A stretch of 64,000 bases of DNA from G051132615 sp051132615. GTDB lineage: Bacteria > Pseudomonadota > Gammaproteobacteria > Burkholderiales > Neisseriaceae. Made by a program: the position numbers and the translations under genes. Each line of letters begins with the position of its first letter. The stretch's first letter is position 1. The DNA lies in contig NZ_CP152375.1 in NCBI RefSeq assembly GCF_051132615.1, positions 372,001-436,000 of the forward strand. Direction: 5' to 3'. Shown one piece after another: positions 33,353 to 41,659 of the stretch. The notes beneath the pieces were generated by a model that ran no database searches, was not told the DNA's origin, and saw only the letters and a program-made list of their open reading frames with translations.

Positions 33353-36300
33353 TTATTCCTTAAATTTAATTACATTAATAAAATAGTCTTTATTCTCAAC
33401 TAATCCTGTTGCATCAATAATTGCTTCATTGCCTCCAGTAGGTAATTTTCCACCAGGTATCCATTGAGAATTTGCTCCCGCCTCATTTCCAGAAGGAACT
33501 CTTACATTTAGAGATTTTTGGGGAGGAATATCAATTTGCAACACTTGTGTTTGAGAAAAAAGTTTTGGACTCAATTGCCCCTCAGGCAAACCTAAGTAAA
33601 TTTCCATTTCTCTACTACTTAAATTCTTTAATGCCTCAGATTCTGATTTTGGTAATACAAACGATGTACCATCCCTCTGAGTTATTCCCCAATTATTATA
33701 ACTTTCTTGTAATTGAATTCGACCTGCCCCATCTTTAAACAACTCTAGATGTTGATCAATATACTCTTTAGGTAAGTATTCAGAAGGGTCTGGTCTTTGC
33801 CCTTTTGGAATGGCTACAATTTCATCAACTTGTTTTTGGGTTAAAGGCACGCCATCTGGAACTTTAACAATATTTTCTACTTCATTTATTTTTTTCTCTA
33901 CATGAACAGCTTTACTTATATCACGCTCTCCATATTTCAACTTCATCCCCAATTCCAGCTCTTTACCTGACTGTAAGCTGATCTCACCTTTCTCTAACGC
34001 ATCTTTGGTGATTTGAGCCAAGGTCTGTTCTGATGACTTAAGTTTACTCAGTTGTGTGCCTTGTTGTTCTAATGGCTGAATACTCATTTTAGGGGTGACT
34101 TGAGTGGGTTTGTGCGGCTGGGGTTGTGGCCCAAACACACCTTTTTGTTCTACCTTCATCTTCAAGCTTAAATCTAGGGTATTGTCTGCATTCTTGATGT
34201 ATTTAAGCTCGCTAATCTCCCCTGTTTTTAAGGCGTTTTGCGTCAGTTTAGCTGTCGCTGTTTCCAGTTTGCTTATATCCGCAAGACCATCGGCTGCTTT
34301 CATGCCTTTGCTGACTAAAGAACCTTTAGTCATGGGTGCAAAAACGGTCAAAACATCTATACCTACTTTAACCTGTTTCGCTTGGGTATTAAAGTCTCCT
34401 GTTAAATACGCTTGTTTGCCTTCTTTTAGCTGGTTTGTCCCCCAGTTATAAATTTGCTCCGCTCGTTCTTGTTGTCTTTGGCTGGCTTGATTCACGCTTT
34501 CAAAGTTCTTCCCTAATGTACCAAAACTATATTTATTCAGGTTATCTAAAGTGGCATCTTTGCTGTAATTAAGTACTGTTTTACCAATATTTAAGGTGGT
34601 TTGCGCCACTTCGGCATTATGGGCTCTGGACTTTTCAACTAAGTTGGGCGCAACTTTTGAAAGTAATCCAAAGCTTAAAGCATTCAGGCTTTCTACTTTG
34701 GTGGCACCCACGGTTTTGGCTGCCCCAACAGCAAGGCTTACTGTGCCTGTGACGGTCTCTTCTGCCCATAAGGCAGCACCTTTGTTCGCGCCTATTTGGG
34801 AAGCAGCGTATCGTTTGCCGTAAGCGAGCCAGCTATGGTCATTGGCATCCACTTTTAAGACTTGGGCAAGTTTGTTTTCTAAATGGGTGTAGTTTTGTAA
34901 TACGTCGTTTTTTAGGTGATTGGCTTTGTCTAATAGGTTGCTGCCACCTTGAATGGGGGATCTGTGTGAATAGGGGCTACTGCTGGGGCTAAATTTGGGG
35001 GTCATTAACCCCAAGGTGGCGATAATCACTTCTTGAGTGTTTTTGGGTCTGTTTTTTTGAGCATAACTGAACGGATCAAACTTTTGTTCTTTGCGCATCT
35101 GTTGATAATAAGGGTCTTCACTCATTTGCCCTTTATTGAGGTTGGCTTGTTCGGTTTGTTGTTGAACTTTGAGTTGTTCTTCTTGTTTCTTTTGTGCAGC
35201 CAGCTCTGCTCTAGCCTGATCTAAGGCTTGATTAAATTGACTCTCTTTGGCTATCGCTAACCCAGCAACCTTACTCAAATCTTGTTTTTGGGCTTGATCA
35301 TATTGATTAGGATCGTAATGGTAGGCTTTGTCGGGTCTGATATTGGGAATGGCATGACCATCATCACCCCTGATGAGTTTTATCTGCTCTGTCGCCAGTA
35401 AATAACCATAAGCTGCTTTGGGGTTCTCTGGATCAAGCTTACGCCCTAGGCTCTCTCCTGTTTCGCCTCTTTGTGCGATAACAGGGAGGCGTTCTCGTTG
35501 TGCACAATTTTCAAGGTCTACCTCGCCATTTAAAACAGCTTGGGTGTCTATTTTGAGTTGGTAACCATCAGCAAGTTCTATGTTGATCTGTTTTTCATCT
35601 ACACGAATATCATTGACTAATGGTGGTGTGCCTGTATGGTTTTGGATACTGTATCCTATGGCACCATATAAAGTATTAAAATGCTTTTGATCAAATTTCT
35701 GCTCAAACTGCATATCAACACCATGCGTTTGCATTAAGTGATTAATTTGTTTTTGCCGTTCATCGGATAAAGGTGGGCGTTCTGCTTGTAACTGATCTTT
35801 AAATTGTTCTAGGTATTGTTGAGGATGAAAACTTAAATTTTTATTATTGGCTGTAATGAGCTGTAATTCATCTTTATTCTCCAGATTTCTGATTAAATTA
35901 AGCTTAGGTGGATCACCAGCGTGCTCATGAATCAGTTGTACCATAATCTCTTTAAGTAATTCTTGCTGTTTTGGGCTAAATTTGGCTAATTGTTCATCTA
36001 TTTTAAAAAGAGCCAGTTGTTCATTAATCTGCTTTTGTCGTTCTGGATTAATATTTTTTTGTTTCCCCTCAGGCAATTCTGATTCATGTTGTGCCAGTAC
36101 TTTTTGAATATCAATATGAACGGGAAGGCCTTTATCTAAATGGGCAAGCAAACTGCCATTGCTGATGGTGATCTTACCTTCTATCTTTTGTCCTGTTGGA
36201 CTACGAGCAACTTCTACAGCTAAAGCATTGGTCAGTTGTTTTTGGTGTTCAAGGGGATAATCTTTAAGAGGGTTATCTTGTTGTAACTTTTGTTGCACCT

Positions 36301-36412
36301 CTTCAGTAGCCTCAGGTAGCTTTTGAGCAATACGCTGCTGCTCTTCTTGTTCACGAAGCTGTCGTTGCTGCTGTAATATCTCTAAGTCTATTTCTAGCTT
36401 TGGCCGTTCCAT
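33353..36412 (-). CDS. Large polymorphic-toxin-like protein, locus B
   Basis: 1019 residues, no signal peptide. The first ~460 residues parallel the 941 aa protein: Gln/Glu-rich start, three ~80 residue repeats, the block GETGESLGRKLDPENPKAAY and a coiled coil. A mixed middle follows (KANHLKNDVLQNYTHLENKL; alanine/glycine-rich VTGTVSLAVGAAKTVGATKV; QRQQERAEQIYNWGTNQLKE). Next come a linker (715-825), a second repeated linker with KTGEISELKYI and EKGEISLQSGK units, and VPDGVPLTQKQVDEIVAIPK. The tip (about 885-1019) begins at SEYLPKEYID and contains GNEAGANSQWIPGGKLP. I do not know the tip's activity. Immunity gene and orphan tips follow directly. Confidence 0.8.
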   Translation of the reverse strand: MERPKLEIDLEILQQQRQLREQEEQQRIAQKLPEATEEVQQKLQQDNPLKDYPLEHQKQLTNALAVEVARSPTGQKIEGKITISNGSLLAHLDKGLPVHIDIQKVLAQHESELPEGKQKNINPERQKQINEQLALFKIDEQLAKFSPKQQELLKEIMVQLIHEHAGDPPKLNLIRNLENKDELQLITANNKNLSFHPQQYLEQFKDQLQAERPPLSDERQKQINHLMQTHGVDMQFEQKFDQKHFNTLYGAIGYSIQNHTGTPPLVNDIRVDEKQINIELADGYQLKIDTQAVLNGEVDLENCAQRERLPVIAQRGETGESLGRKLDPENPKAAYGYLLATEQIKLIRGDDGHAIPNIRPDKAYHYDPNQYDQAQKQDLSKVAGLAIAKESQFNQALDQARAELAAQKKQEEQLKVQQQTEQANLNKGQMSEDPYYQQMRKEQKFDPFSYAQKNRPKNTQEVIIATLGLMTPKFSPSSSPYSHRSPIQGGSNLLDKANHLKNDVLQNYTHLENKLAQVLKVDANDHSWLAYGKRYAASQIGANKGAALWAEETVTGTVSLAVGAAKTVGATKVESLNALSFGLLSKVAPNLVEKSRAHNAEVAQTTLNIGKTVLNYSKDATLDNLNKYSFGTLGKNFESVNQASQRQQERAEQIYNWGTNQLKEGKQAYLTGDFNTQAKQVKVGIDVLTVFAPMTKGSLVSKGMKAADGLADISKLETATAKLTQNALKTGEISELKYIKNADNTLDLSLKMKVEQKGVFGPQPQPHKPTQVTPKMSIQPLEQQGTQLSKLKSSEQTLAQITKDALEKGEISLQSGKELELGMKLKYGERDISKAVHVEKKINEVENIVKVPDGVPLTQKQVDEIVAIPKGQRPDPSEYLPKEYIDQHLELFKDGAGRIQLQESYNNWGITQRDGTSFVLPKSESEALKNLSSREMEIYLGLPEGQLSPKLFSQTQVLQIDIPPQKSLNVRVPSGNEAGANSQWIPGGKLPTGGNEAIIDATGLVENKDYFINVIKFKE
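34063..34335. repeat. Linker repeat inside the 1019 aa gene (matches 32079-32354)
   Basis: Source-like copy of the linker duplicated downstream. In this intact gene it is separated from the toxin-tip entry (33707-33784) by 278 bases that the downstream copy lacks. It gives the recombination target needed to swap tips. Confidence 0.75.
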
Positions 36413-36579
36413 TGAATTTAATATAGGTATATATTTGGTTTCTTAATTTCATGATTATACAATATTACATTGAAATTTTACACACCATTACTTATATTAA
36501 AATAAACAATAAATATATTATACTAAAAACATTAAAAATAATTATAAAACATTTATTTATTGCTTATACAATAAAAGAA

Positions 36580-36610
36580 AAACCCCTTAGATTTATCCAC
36601 TAAGAGGTTT
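36580..36610 (-). terminator. Terminator of the cyclophilin genes
   Basis: Arms AAACCCCTTAG (36580-36590) and CTAAGAGGTTT (36600-36610) pair with one mismatch, loop nine bases. In the leftward direction the stem is followed by TTTTTCTTTT. It ends ppiB transcription. The remaining AT-rich gap to 36413 should hold the promoter of the large toxin-like gene. Confidence 0.75.
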
Positions 36611-36630
36611 AAATAAATACAAACAATTCA

Positions 36631-37122
36631 TTAAATTATTTCAGCTTTGGTAATCACCACATTCTCTTTAGGCACATCTTGATGCATACCACTTCTACCA
36701 GTTGCCACACCTTTAATTTGATCAACGATATCTTGCCCCTCTACCACTTTTCCAAATACACAGTAGCCAAAACCATTTGCATCTGCTGAGCGGAAATTCA
36801 GAAAATCATTGTCTTTAACATTAATAAAAAATTGAGAAGAAGCCGAATGTGGTGCCATTGTTCTGGCCATTGCAACAGTATAACAGTCATTTTTTAAACC
36901 GTTTGCTGCTTCATTTTCAATAGGTTCTTTGGTTTCTTTTTGATTCATTTTTTCATCAAATCCACCACCTTGAATCATAAAGCCATCAATCACTCGATGG
37001 AAAATCGTTCCATCGTAAAATCCTTCTTTTACATAAGACTCAAAGTTTGCGGCTGTTTTTGGTGCTTTTTCATGGTCTAACTCTAAAACAATGTCACCAA
37101 AATTTGTACTTAGTTTAATCAT
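36631..37122 (-). CDS. ppiB: Cytoplasmic cyclophilin, peptidyl-prolyl isomerase B
   Basis: 163 residues, the standard PpiB length, no signal peptide. Cyclophilin motifs are complete: FYDGTIFHRVIDGFMIQGGG with the catalytic Arg, ASSQFFINVKDNDFLN and YCVFGKVVEGQDIVD. It speeds proline isomerisation in cytoplasmic proteins. It lies two bases after the exported paralogue; the pair looks like a tandem duplication, since FYDGTIFHRVIDGFMIQGGG is identical in both. Confidence 0.95.
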   Translation of the reverse strand: MIKLSTNFGDIVLELDHEKAPKTAANFESYVKEGFYDGTIFHRVIDGFMIQGGGFDEKMNQKETKEPIENEAANGLKNDCYTVAMARTMAPHSASSQFFINVKDNDFLNFRSADANGFGYCVFGKVVEGQDIVDQIKGVATGRSGMHQDVPKENVVITKAEII

Positions 37123-37124
37123 CT

Positions 37125-37694
37125 TTATTTTCCTTTTACTGGACGTACAACTACTTTATTAATAATAACAGGCGCCACAGGTACATCATCATACATACCT
37201 TTTGAGGCAGTTTTTACTTTTGCAATTTTATTGACAACATCCATGCCTTTTGTGACTTTACCAAACACAGCATAACCATATCCAGGAATTGTTTTATTTT
37301 TATGGTTTAAAAAATCATTATTATTGACGTTAATAAAAAACTGGGAAGAAGCTGAATTAGGGTCATTAGTACGTGCCATAGCAATGGTGCCCACAGTATT
37401 TTTTAATCCATTGGTCGCTTCATTGATAATCGGTTTGTCCGTGGCTTTTTCTTTCATATTTTTATCAAATCCACCACCTTGAATCATAAAGCCATCAATC
37501 ACTCGATGAAAAATCGTTCCATCATAAAATCCTTTTTGTGCATAACTGACAAAATTACGTACAGTAATAGGCGCTTTTTTTTCATCCAGCGACAAATCAA
37601 TATTACCCTGATTGGTTTGAATGGTAACCAATGTTTCTGCTATAGCCATATTCAAAGGTAAAATAAGAATGGAAGCCAATAATAATTTTTTCAT
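37125..37694 (-). CDS. ppiA: Periplasmic cyclophilin, peptidyl-prolyl isomerase A type
   Basis: 189 residues with a signal peptide (LLLASILILPLNMAIAE) and the cyclophilin domain: FYDGTIFHRVIDGFMIQGGG, ASSQFFINVNNNDFLN, YAVFGKVTKGMDVVN. It acts on periplasmic proteins. The downstream cytoplasmic ppiB is only two bases away, so both are co-transcribed. The pair is followed by the terminator at 36580-36610. Confidence 0.93.
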   Translation of the reverse strand: MKKLLLASILILPLNMAIAETLVTIQTNQGNIDLSLDEKKAPITVRNFVSYAQKGFYDGTIFHRVIDGFMIQGGGFDKNMKEKATDKPIINEATNGLKNTVGTIAMARTNDPNSASSQFFINVNNNDFLNHKNKTIPGYGYAVFGKVTKGMDVVNKIAKVKTASKGMYDDVPVAPVIINKVVVRPVKGK

Positions 37695-37743
37695 AAAATA
37701 CTACTCCTAACTAATGGTTTACTTTTAGCCAAATAAAGCTTCA

Positions 37744-37769
37744 GGCAGTCTGAATATATCCAGACTGCC
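37744..37769. terminator. Hairpin between parvulin and cyclophilin genes
   Basis: Perfect 9 bp stem GGCAGTCTG/CAGACTGCC with an eight-base loop, in the 110 base gap downstream of the 37805-38572 gene. The T-run is weak on the minus strand. It may be a terminator. One strand carries AGACTGCCTGAA, close to known Neisseriaceae DNA uptake sequence dialects, which are often found in such hairpins. Confidence 0.5.
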
Positions 37770-37804
37770 CGATTTGATAAATAATGTTCTGATACCATGT
37801 ATCA

Positions 37805-38572
37805 TTATTCTGGTTTATAACCAGCTTGTTTTAATATTTTTTTCAAATAAAGCCCTGTTTCCATAGCAATGGTTGTTTGCTCTAACTCGGTTTTAATTGC
37901 GGTAAAATCTGGTTTCTCAGCACTAGTGCTTGGACGTATACCTTCTAACTTCACTAAAGCAAAACCATTTGGAATCATGATTGGTTCATCAAAAATTGTC
38001 CCTTTTGTACCATGAATAATGGTCTCTACCATCTCATTAGATTGAATTTGCCCAATTGGTAACCATGGTAATTGATCAACAGCAATATACCGCTCTGCTG
38101 AAACTTCTTTTGCCAACTCTTCAAAAACCTTACCTTTTTTCAACAAATCTAAAGCCTTATTGGCTTCTTGTCTTGTTTTAAACTCAATTTGATTGATTTT
38201 ATATTCTTGAGTCAGTAGTCTATAGGTGTTTTCAAGAGCTGCATCAGTAATTTTCAACTTTTTGGCATAATCCGCCGCCAACGCCTGTGCATAAAAATTG
38301 GCTTCCATATTCGCGTAGGCTGCTTGAACTTCAGGATCTTTATCTAACCCTTTTTTCAAAGCTTCGCTTTTCAGGATATCATTTTTGTATAAATTGCTGG
38401 CGATCAATTTTTCAGTTTGGGCTTTATCTTCTGGTGAAACTGCATTTTTAGTCTGCTTCAAATATTCATCCATCACAACTTTGACGCGAATATCATCTGC
38501 TTTCATTGGTACAGCTAAACTGATCGCTGCTAAAGCAGCCAATAAAGCCACACAAACCGTTTTTTTTCCCAT
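37805..38572 (-). CDS. Parvulin-type peptidyl-prolyl isomerase, second copy
   Basis: 255 residues with a signal peptide (VALLAALAAISLAVPMKA). An N-terminal helical chaperone part (KTEKLIASNLYKNDILKSEA-like text) is followed by a PpiC/rotamase domain (YKINQIEFKTRQEANKALDL, GKVFEELAKEVSAE, GFALVKLEGIRPS). The rotamase domain lacks some usual residues, so catalytic activity is less sure than for its neighbour. It lies 26 bases after the 266 aa paralogue; both probably help outer-membrane protein folding. Confidence 0.85.
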   Translation of the reverse strand: MGKKTVCVALLAALAAISLAVPMKADDIRVKVVMDEYLKQTKNAVSPEDKAQTEKLIASNLYKNDILKSEALKKGLDKDPEVQAAYANMEANFYAQALAADYAKKLKITDAALENTYRLLTQEYKINQIEFKTRQEANKALDLLKKGKVFEELAKEVSAERYIAVDQLPWLPIGQIQSNEMVETIIHGTKGTIFDEPIMIPNGFALVKLEGIRPSTSAEKPDFTAIKTELEQTTIAMETGLYLKKILKQAGYKPE

Positions 38573-38598
38573 GATTACCTTCCTTGCAAAAATCTTTA

Positions 38599-39399
38599 TT
38601 ATTTAGAAATAGTCGCTTTTTGACGCAACTCTTCTACAGTTTGACCAATTTTTTGACGTAATAAATCATCTTTAATCTGTGCTTTTACATCATCAAACTT
38701 AGGCACAACTGCATTACGTTTATCTTCCACTTTTAATATAACAAAATTTCCATTGGCTTGGATAGGGGTTTTATTATATTGTCCTTTTGACAATGGATTA
38801 ATTGCAGCAAAAATTTCAGGCGCACCCATTTCAAAAGCTTTTAGGTTTTCATAAGAATCAATTAATCCACCATTGTCTTTACTGACATCTAAAGAATATG
38901 TTTTGGCAACAGCAGCAAAATCTTTGCCTTTATTTAACTCTGCAATTGCTTTATTTGCATCAGCTTCTTTATTGGTCACAATTTGTCTTAATTTAACTTC
39001 TTGAGTGCCTTTCAAATTACTTTCCATTTGATCGTATATTTTTCTGGCATCTGAATCACTGACTGTGTTTTTCTTAGCCACATCAGCAACAAATGCTTCT
39101 GATAATAAACGAGACTGAAGATTATTTAATGCAGTTTGATAATCTTTTGTTTTATCCAAACCACGTTTTTTTGCTTCTTGCTCAATCAAAACTTGAGTAA
39201 TCAATTGATTTTGAATATTTTCACGTAAAGCAGGTGAATCTTGAGTTTGTCCATTTGTGCGTGCTTTGATTGCAGCTACTTCGGCATCTACTTGTGATTT
39301 ATCAATTGCCTGACCATTTACTTTTACAACTGGTGCAGCAATAACACTGGTAGATAACATTGCAGCAACAATGCAAGAATAAATTACGTTTTTTTTCAT
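38599..39399 (-). CDS. Parvulin-type peptidyl-prolyl isomerase (PpiC/SurA class)
   Basis: 266 residues with a signal peptide (YSCIVAAMLSTSVIAAP). The N-terminal helical domain (NIQNQLITQVLIEQEAKKRG) precedes a well-conserved rotamase domain: VKLRQIVTNKEADANKAIAE, GKDFAAVAKTYSLDVSKDNGG, and NGNFVILKVEDKR. In Neisseria a protein of this type, annotated as cell-binding factor or PpiC, follows the same bolA-yciI-yciB genes, from memory. It acts in the periplasm. Confidence 0.9.
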   Translation of the reverse strand: MKKNVIYSCIVAAMLSTSVIAAPVVKVNGQAIDKSQVDAEVAAIKARTNGQTQDSPALRENIQNQLITQVLIEQEAKKRGLDKTKDYQTALNNLQSRLLSEAFVADVAKKNTVSDSDARKIYDQMESNLKGTQEVKLRQIVTNKEADANKAIAELNKGKDFAAVAKTYSLDVSKDNGGLIDSYENLKAFEMGAPEIFAAINPLSKGQYNKTPIQANGNFVILKVEDKRNAVVPKFDDVKAQIKDDLLRQKIGQTVEELRQKATISK

Positions 39400-39441
39400 T
39401 CTATAAACTCCTAAAAAGGGATAATTAGTGACTACTTTAAT

Positions 39442-39708
39442 TTAAGAAAAATACTCTTTCGCTGTCAAAGCTTTAATACTTAAGGCATGGATAGCCTGTT
39501 CAAACAAGTCATCCAAAGCCTCATTGACCATTCTTTGTCTAAGCACTCTATTTTTATGGTGAAACTGATCACTCACAATCAATACAGTATAATGGCCCCC
39601 TCCTCGATTACCCGCATGCCCCTGATGCAAGTGACTGTCGTCAATTACCTCAATATACTGTGGCGCAAAGCATTGTAATCGTTTTTTAATCTGATCGGCA
39701 GTTTTCAT
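39442..39708 (-). CDS. bolA: BolA family protein
   Basis: 88 residues. The BolA signature is plain: IEVIDDSHLHQGHAGNRGGG, then HYTVLIVSDQFHHKNRVLRQ and VNEALDDLF, ending with IHALSIKALTAKEYF. BolA proteins partner with monothiol glutaredoxins in iron-sulphur handling and affect cell shape and stress response. The ATG overlaps the yciI stop by four bases. Confidence 0.93.
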   Translation of the reverse strand: MKTADQIKKRLQCFAPQYIEVIDDSHLHQGHAGNRGGGHYTVLIVSDQFHHKNRVLRQRMVNEALDDLFEQAIHALSIKALTAKEYFS

Positions 39709-40001
39709 GACGGAAATACTTTTTTAAATGGTTTAACGGTCACTTTTTGGAAAACACCTTCTAAACTATATGGATCTTCTTGCATCCATTTTTGTGCTTG
39801 TGCTAAAGAGTCGAACTGGGCCACAATTAAACTACCTGTTACACCTGAATGCTGTTCGTCCTCTGTTTCAGGGTTAGGACCTGCCAATAATAATCGACCT
39901 TCCTGCTGTAAAACCTGTAATCTGGTCAAATGCTCTGCACGTACTTTTAAACGCATCTGTAACATATTCGGAGCATCTTCACCTAATAACATATAATACA
40001 T
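39705..40001 (-). CDS. yciI: YciI family protein
   Basis: 98 residues with YMLLGEDAPNMLQMRLKVRA, EHLTRLQVLQQEGRLLLAGP and DSLAQAQKWMQEDPYSLEGVF, the YciI pattern with the conserved His and Asp-Pro. The biochemical role of the family is poorly known; it has a dimeric alpha-beta fold. It overlaps the yciB stop by one base and bolA by four, forming one operon. Confidence 0.92.
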   Translation of the reverse strand: MYYMLLGEDAPNMLQMRLKVRAEHLTRLQVLQQEGRLLLAGPNPETEDEQHSGVTGSLIVAQFDSLAQAQKWMQEDPYSLEGVFQKVTVKPFKKVFPS

Positions 40002-40594
40002 TAGTTTTTTCCTTCTTCTTGACCATCATTTACTGGAATGGCTTCTTTATTTTCTACTACATGTTTACTTAAATAGATTGCTTGTGCAATCGCAAAAACA
40101 ACGGTTAACCCCAATGCACCAAAAGTTTTATATTTAACCCATATATCCTGACTAAAATTATAGGCAACCAATAAATTAACCACACCGATAATAATAAAGA
40201 AACTGAGCCATGCATAAGTTAAACGTGCCCAAACAACCTCAGGAAGGCTAATTTCCTTTTGTAAAATCAACTTCAATCCATTTTTATTGACTATTTGTGA
40301 AATGGCTAAAGCAATGGCCATTGCCCAAGCAATAATGGTTGGTTTCCACAATATAAATTCCGAATTATGGAATATAATGGCAATTGTGCCAAAAACAACC
40401 ACTACGCTAAAATTAATGATTTGTAAAACATCCATTTTTTTGTGTTTATACAAAATAACTGCTGCTTGAATAATGGCAACAGTAACAGCAACACCTGTTG
40501 CAATATAAATAGCTTGCTCTGGATGGGTTTTTGAAGTGAACCAATACACGGCAAAAAATAATATAAGGGCCAAAAAATCACTGAAAATCTTCAT
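40001..40594 (-). CDS. yciB: Septation protein A / YciB family
   Basis: 197 residues, with about five or six membrane helices. Signature pieces are FSDFLALILFFAVYWFT, NSEFILWKPTIIAWAMAIAL, LPEVVWARLTYAWLSFFIII and DIWVKYKTFGALGLTVVFAI. It is an inner-membrane protein linked to envelope maintenance and division. The order yciB-yciI-bolA-parvulin is conserved in Neisseria. It is the first gene of this leftward operon; the promoter lies in the 119 base gap shared with the Sel1 gene. Confidence 0.93.
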   Translation of the reverse strand: MKIFSDFLALILFFAVYWFTSKTHPEQAIYIATGVAVTVAIIQAAVILYKHKKMDVLQIINFSVVVVFGTIAIIFHNSEFILWKPTIIAWAMAIALAISQIVNKNGLKLILQKEISLPEVVWARLTYAWLSFFIIIGVVNLLVAYNFSQDIWVKYKTFGALGLTVVFAIAQAIYLSKHVVENKEAIPVNDGQEEGKN

Positions 40595-40713
40595 TTATCG
40601 CTAACAAAATCAAAATAAAGTGCTATTTTGGCACAAAAAGTCGAATAAAGTTCAAACAATAAAATAATTTTGTTAGAATAATTCATAATCTTTAAAAAAA
40701 AGTACGCTGAACA

Positions 40714-41592
40714 ATGAAAAAAAAATATTGGGGATTGACTCTATTACTGGCTTGTAGCTTCGTACATGCTGATTTTTTAGATGGAAAACTGGCTTATGAA
40801 ATAGGCGATTACAAACAAGCCTATCAAGAATTTCAATCTATTACTCAAGGAAAAGAACCTGATGCAGATGCTCTGTACTATTTAGCTTGGATGTATGAAA
40901 ATGGATTAGGATTATCTGCTGACACCAAAATTGCTTTGGCCTACTATCAAGAGTCTGCCAATCTGAATCAACCACAAGCACAGTTTGCACTGGGATACGC
41001 ATACAGTATAGGCGCATTAAACCTAACACAAAATACTTTAGAATCAATAAACTGGTATAAAAAATCTGCTGATAATGGTAATAAAGATGCTTGTTATAAT
41101 TTAGGTGTTGCTTATTTAAATGGAATTGATGAAGAACTTACGGCTGATATTGACAGCGCTCGTTCTTGGTTCCAAAAAGGAGCTGACCTTGGTAGTGCTG
41201 AGTCTATTTATGCATTAGCTGCGCTATATTACGAAGGCAAAGGCATACCTAAAGATGAGAAAAAAGCCATCGAATTATTGACTCAAGCAACACTTATGGG
41301 GTTTGGTCAAGCTGCTTTTTACCTAGGACAACTATATGAACATTTGGATCCTGTGACAGTTGAGAACCAAAAACAGGCTTACTACTACTATTTACAATCA
41401 AAGCAAATGGGGTATCAAAATGATATATTGGAAAATACGATTATTGCCTTGATCAAACAAATGCCAGAAAAATCTGTTAAAGAAGTACAAGATAAAATTG
41501 AACAAGAAACACTAAAAGCAAAAGAAGAAGAGGAAAAAGCTTTAGCCGCATTCAGAGAACAAGAGGCAGAAAAAAGTAAACCTAATCGATAA
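40714..41592 (+). CDS. Sel1-repeat protein, secreted
   Basis: 292 residues with a signal peptide (YWGLTLLLACSFVHA). About five Sel1 (TPR-like) repeats follow: ALYYLAWMYENGLGLSADTK, AQFALGYAYSIGALNLTQNT, ACYNLGVAYLNGIDEELTAD, SIYALAALYYEGKGIPKDEK and AAFYLGQLYEH. The last 50 residues form a charged helix (EEEEKALAAFREQEAEK). Sel1 proteins are protein-interaction scaffolds. It stands alone, divergent from yciB. Confidence 0.88.
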   Translation: MKKKYWGLTLLLACSFVHADFLDGKLAYEIGDYKQAYQEFQSITQGKEPDADALYYLAWMYENGLGLSADTKIALAYYQESANLNQPQAQFALGYAYSIGALNLTQNTLESINWYKKSADNGNKDACYNLGVAYLNGIDEELTADIDSARSWFQKGADLGSAESIYALAALYYEGKGIPKDEKKAIELLTQATLMGFGQAAFYLGQLYEHLDPVTVENQKQAYYYYLQSKQMGYQNDILENTIIALIKQMPEKSVKEVQDKIEQETLKAKEEEEKALAAFREQEAEKSKPNR

Positions 41593-41606
41593 TAAATCAT
41601 GATAAT

Positions 41607-41647
41607 AAATCAAGTCTTTTCACAAAAAAACCATAAAGACTTGATTT
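41607..41647. terminator. Bidirectional terminator
   Basis: 13 bp perfect stem AAATCAAGTCTTT (41607-41619) / AAAGACTTGATTT (41635-41647), loop 15 bases, with A/T-rich flanks on both sides. It lies between the convergent Sel1 and dehydrogenase genes. Confidence 0.75.
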
Positions 41648-41659
41648 TAAAATTGTTTA

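Noticed and set aside
37744..37769. Hairpin with AGACTGCCTGAA, close to Neisseriaceae DNA uptake sequences
   Set aside because: Only this one near-match was noticed in 27 kb of housekeeping DNA. A competent Neisseriaceae genome would show many copies, so I list it only as a terminator-like hairpin.
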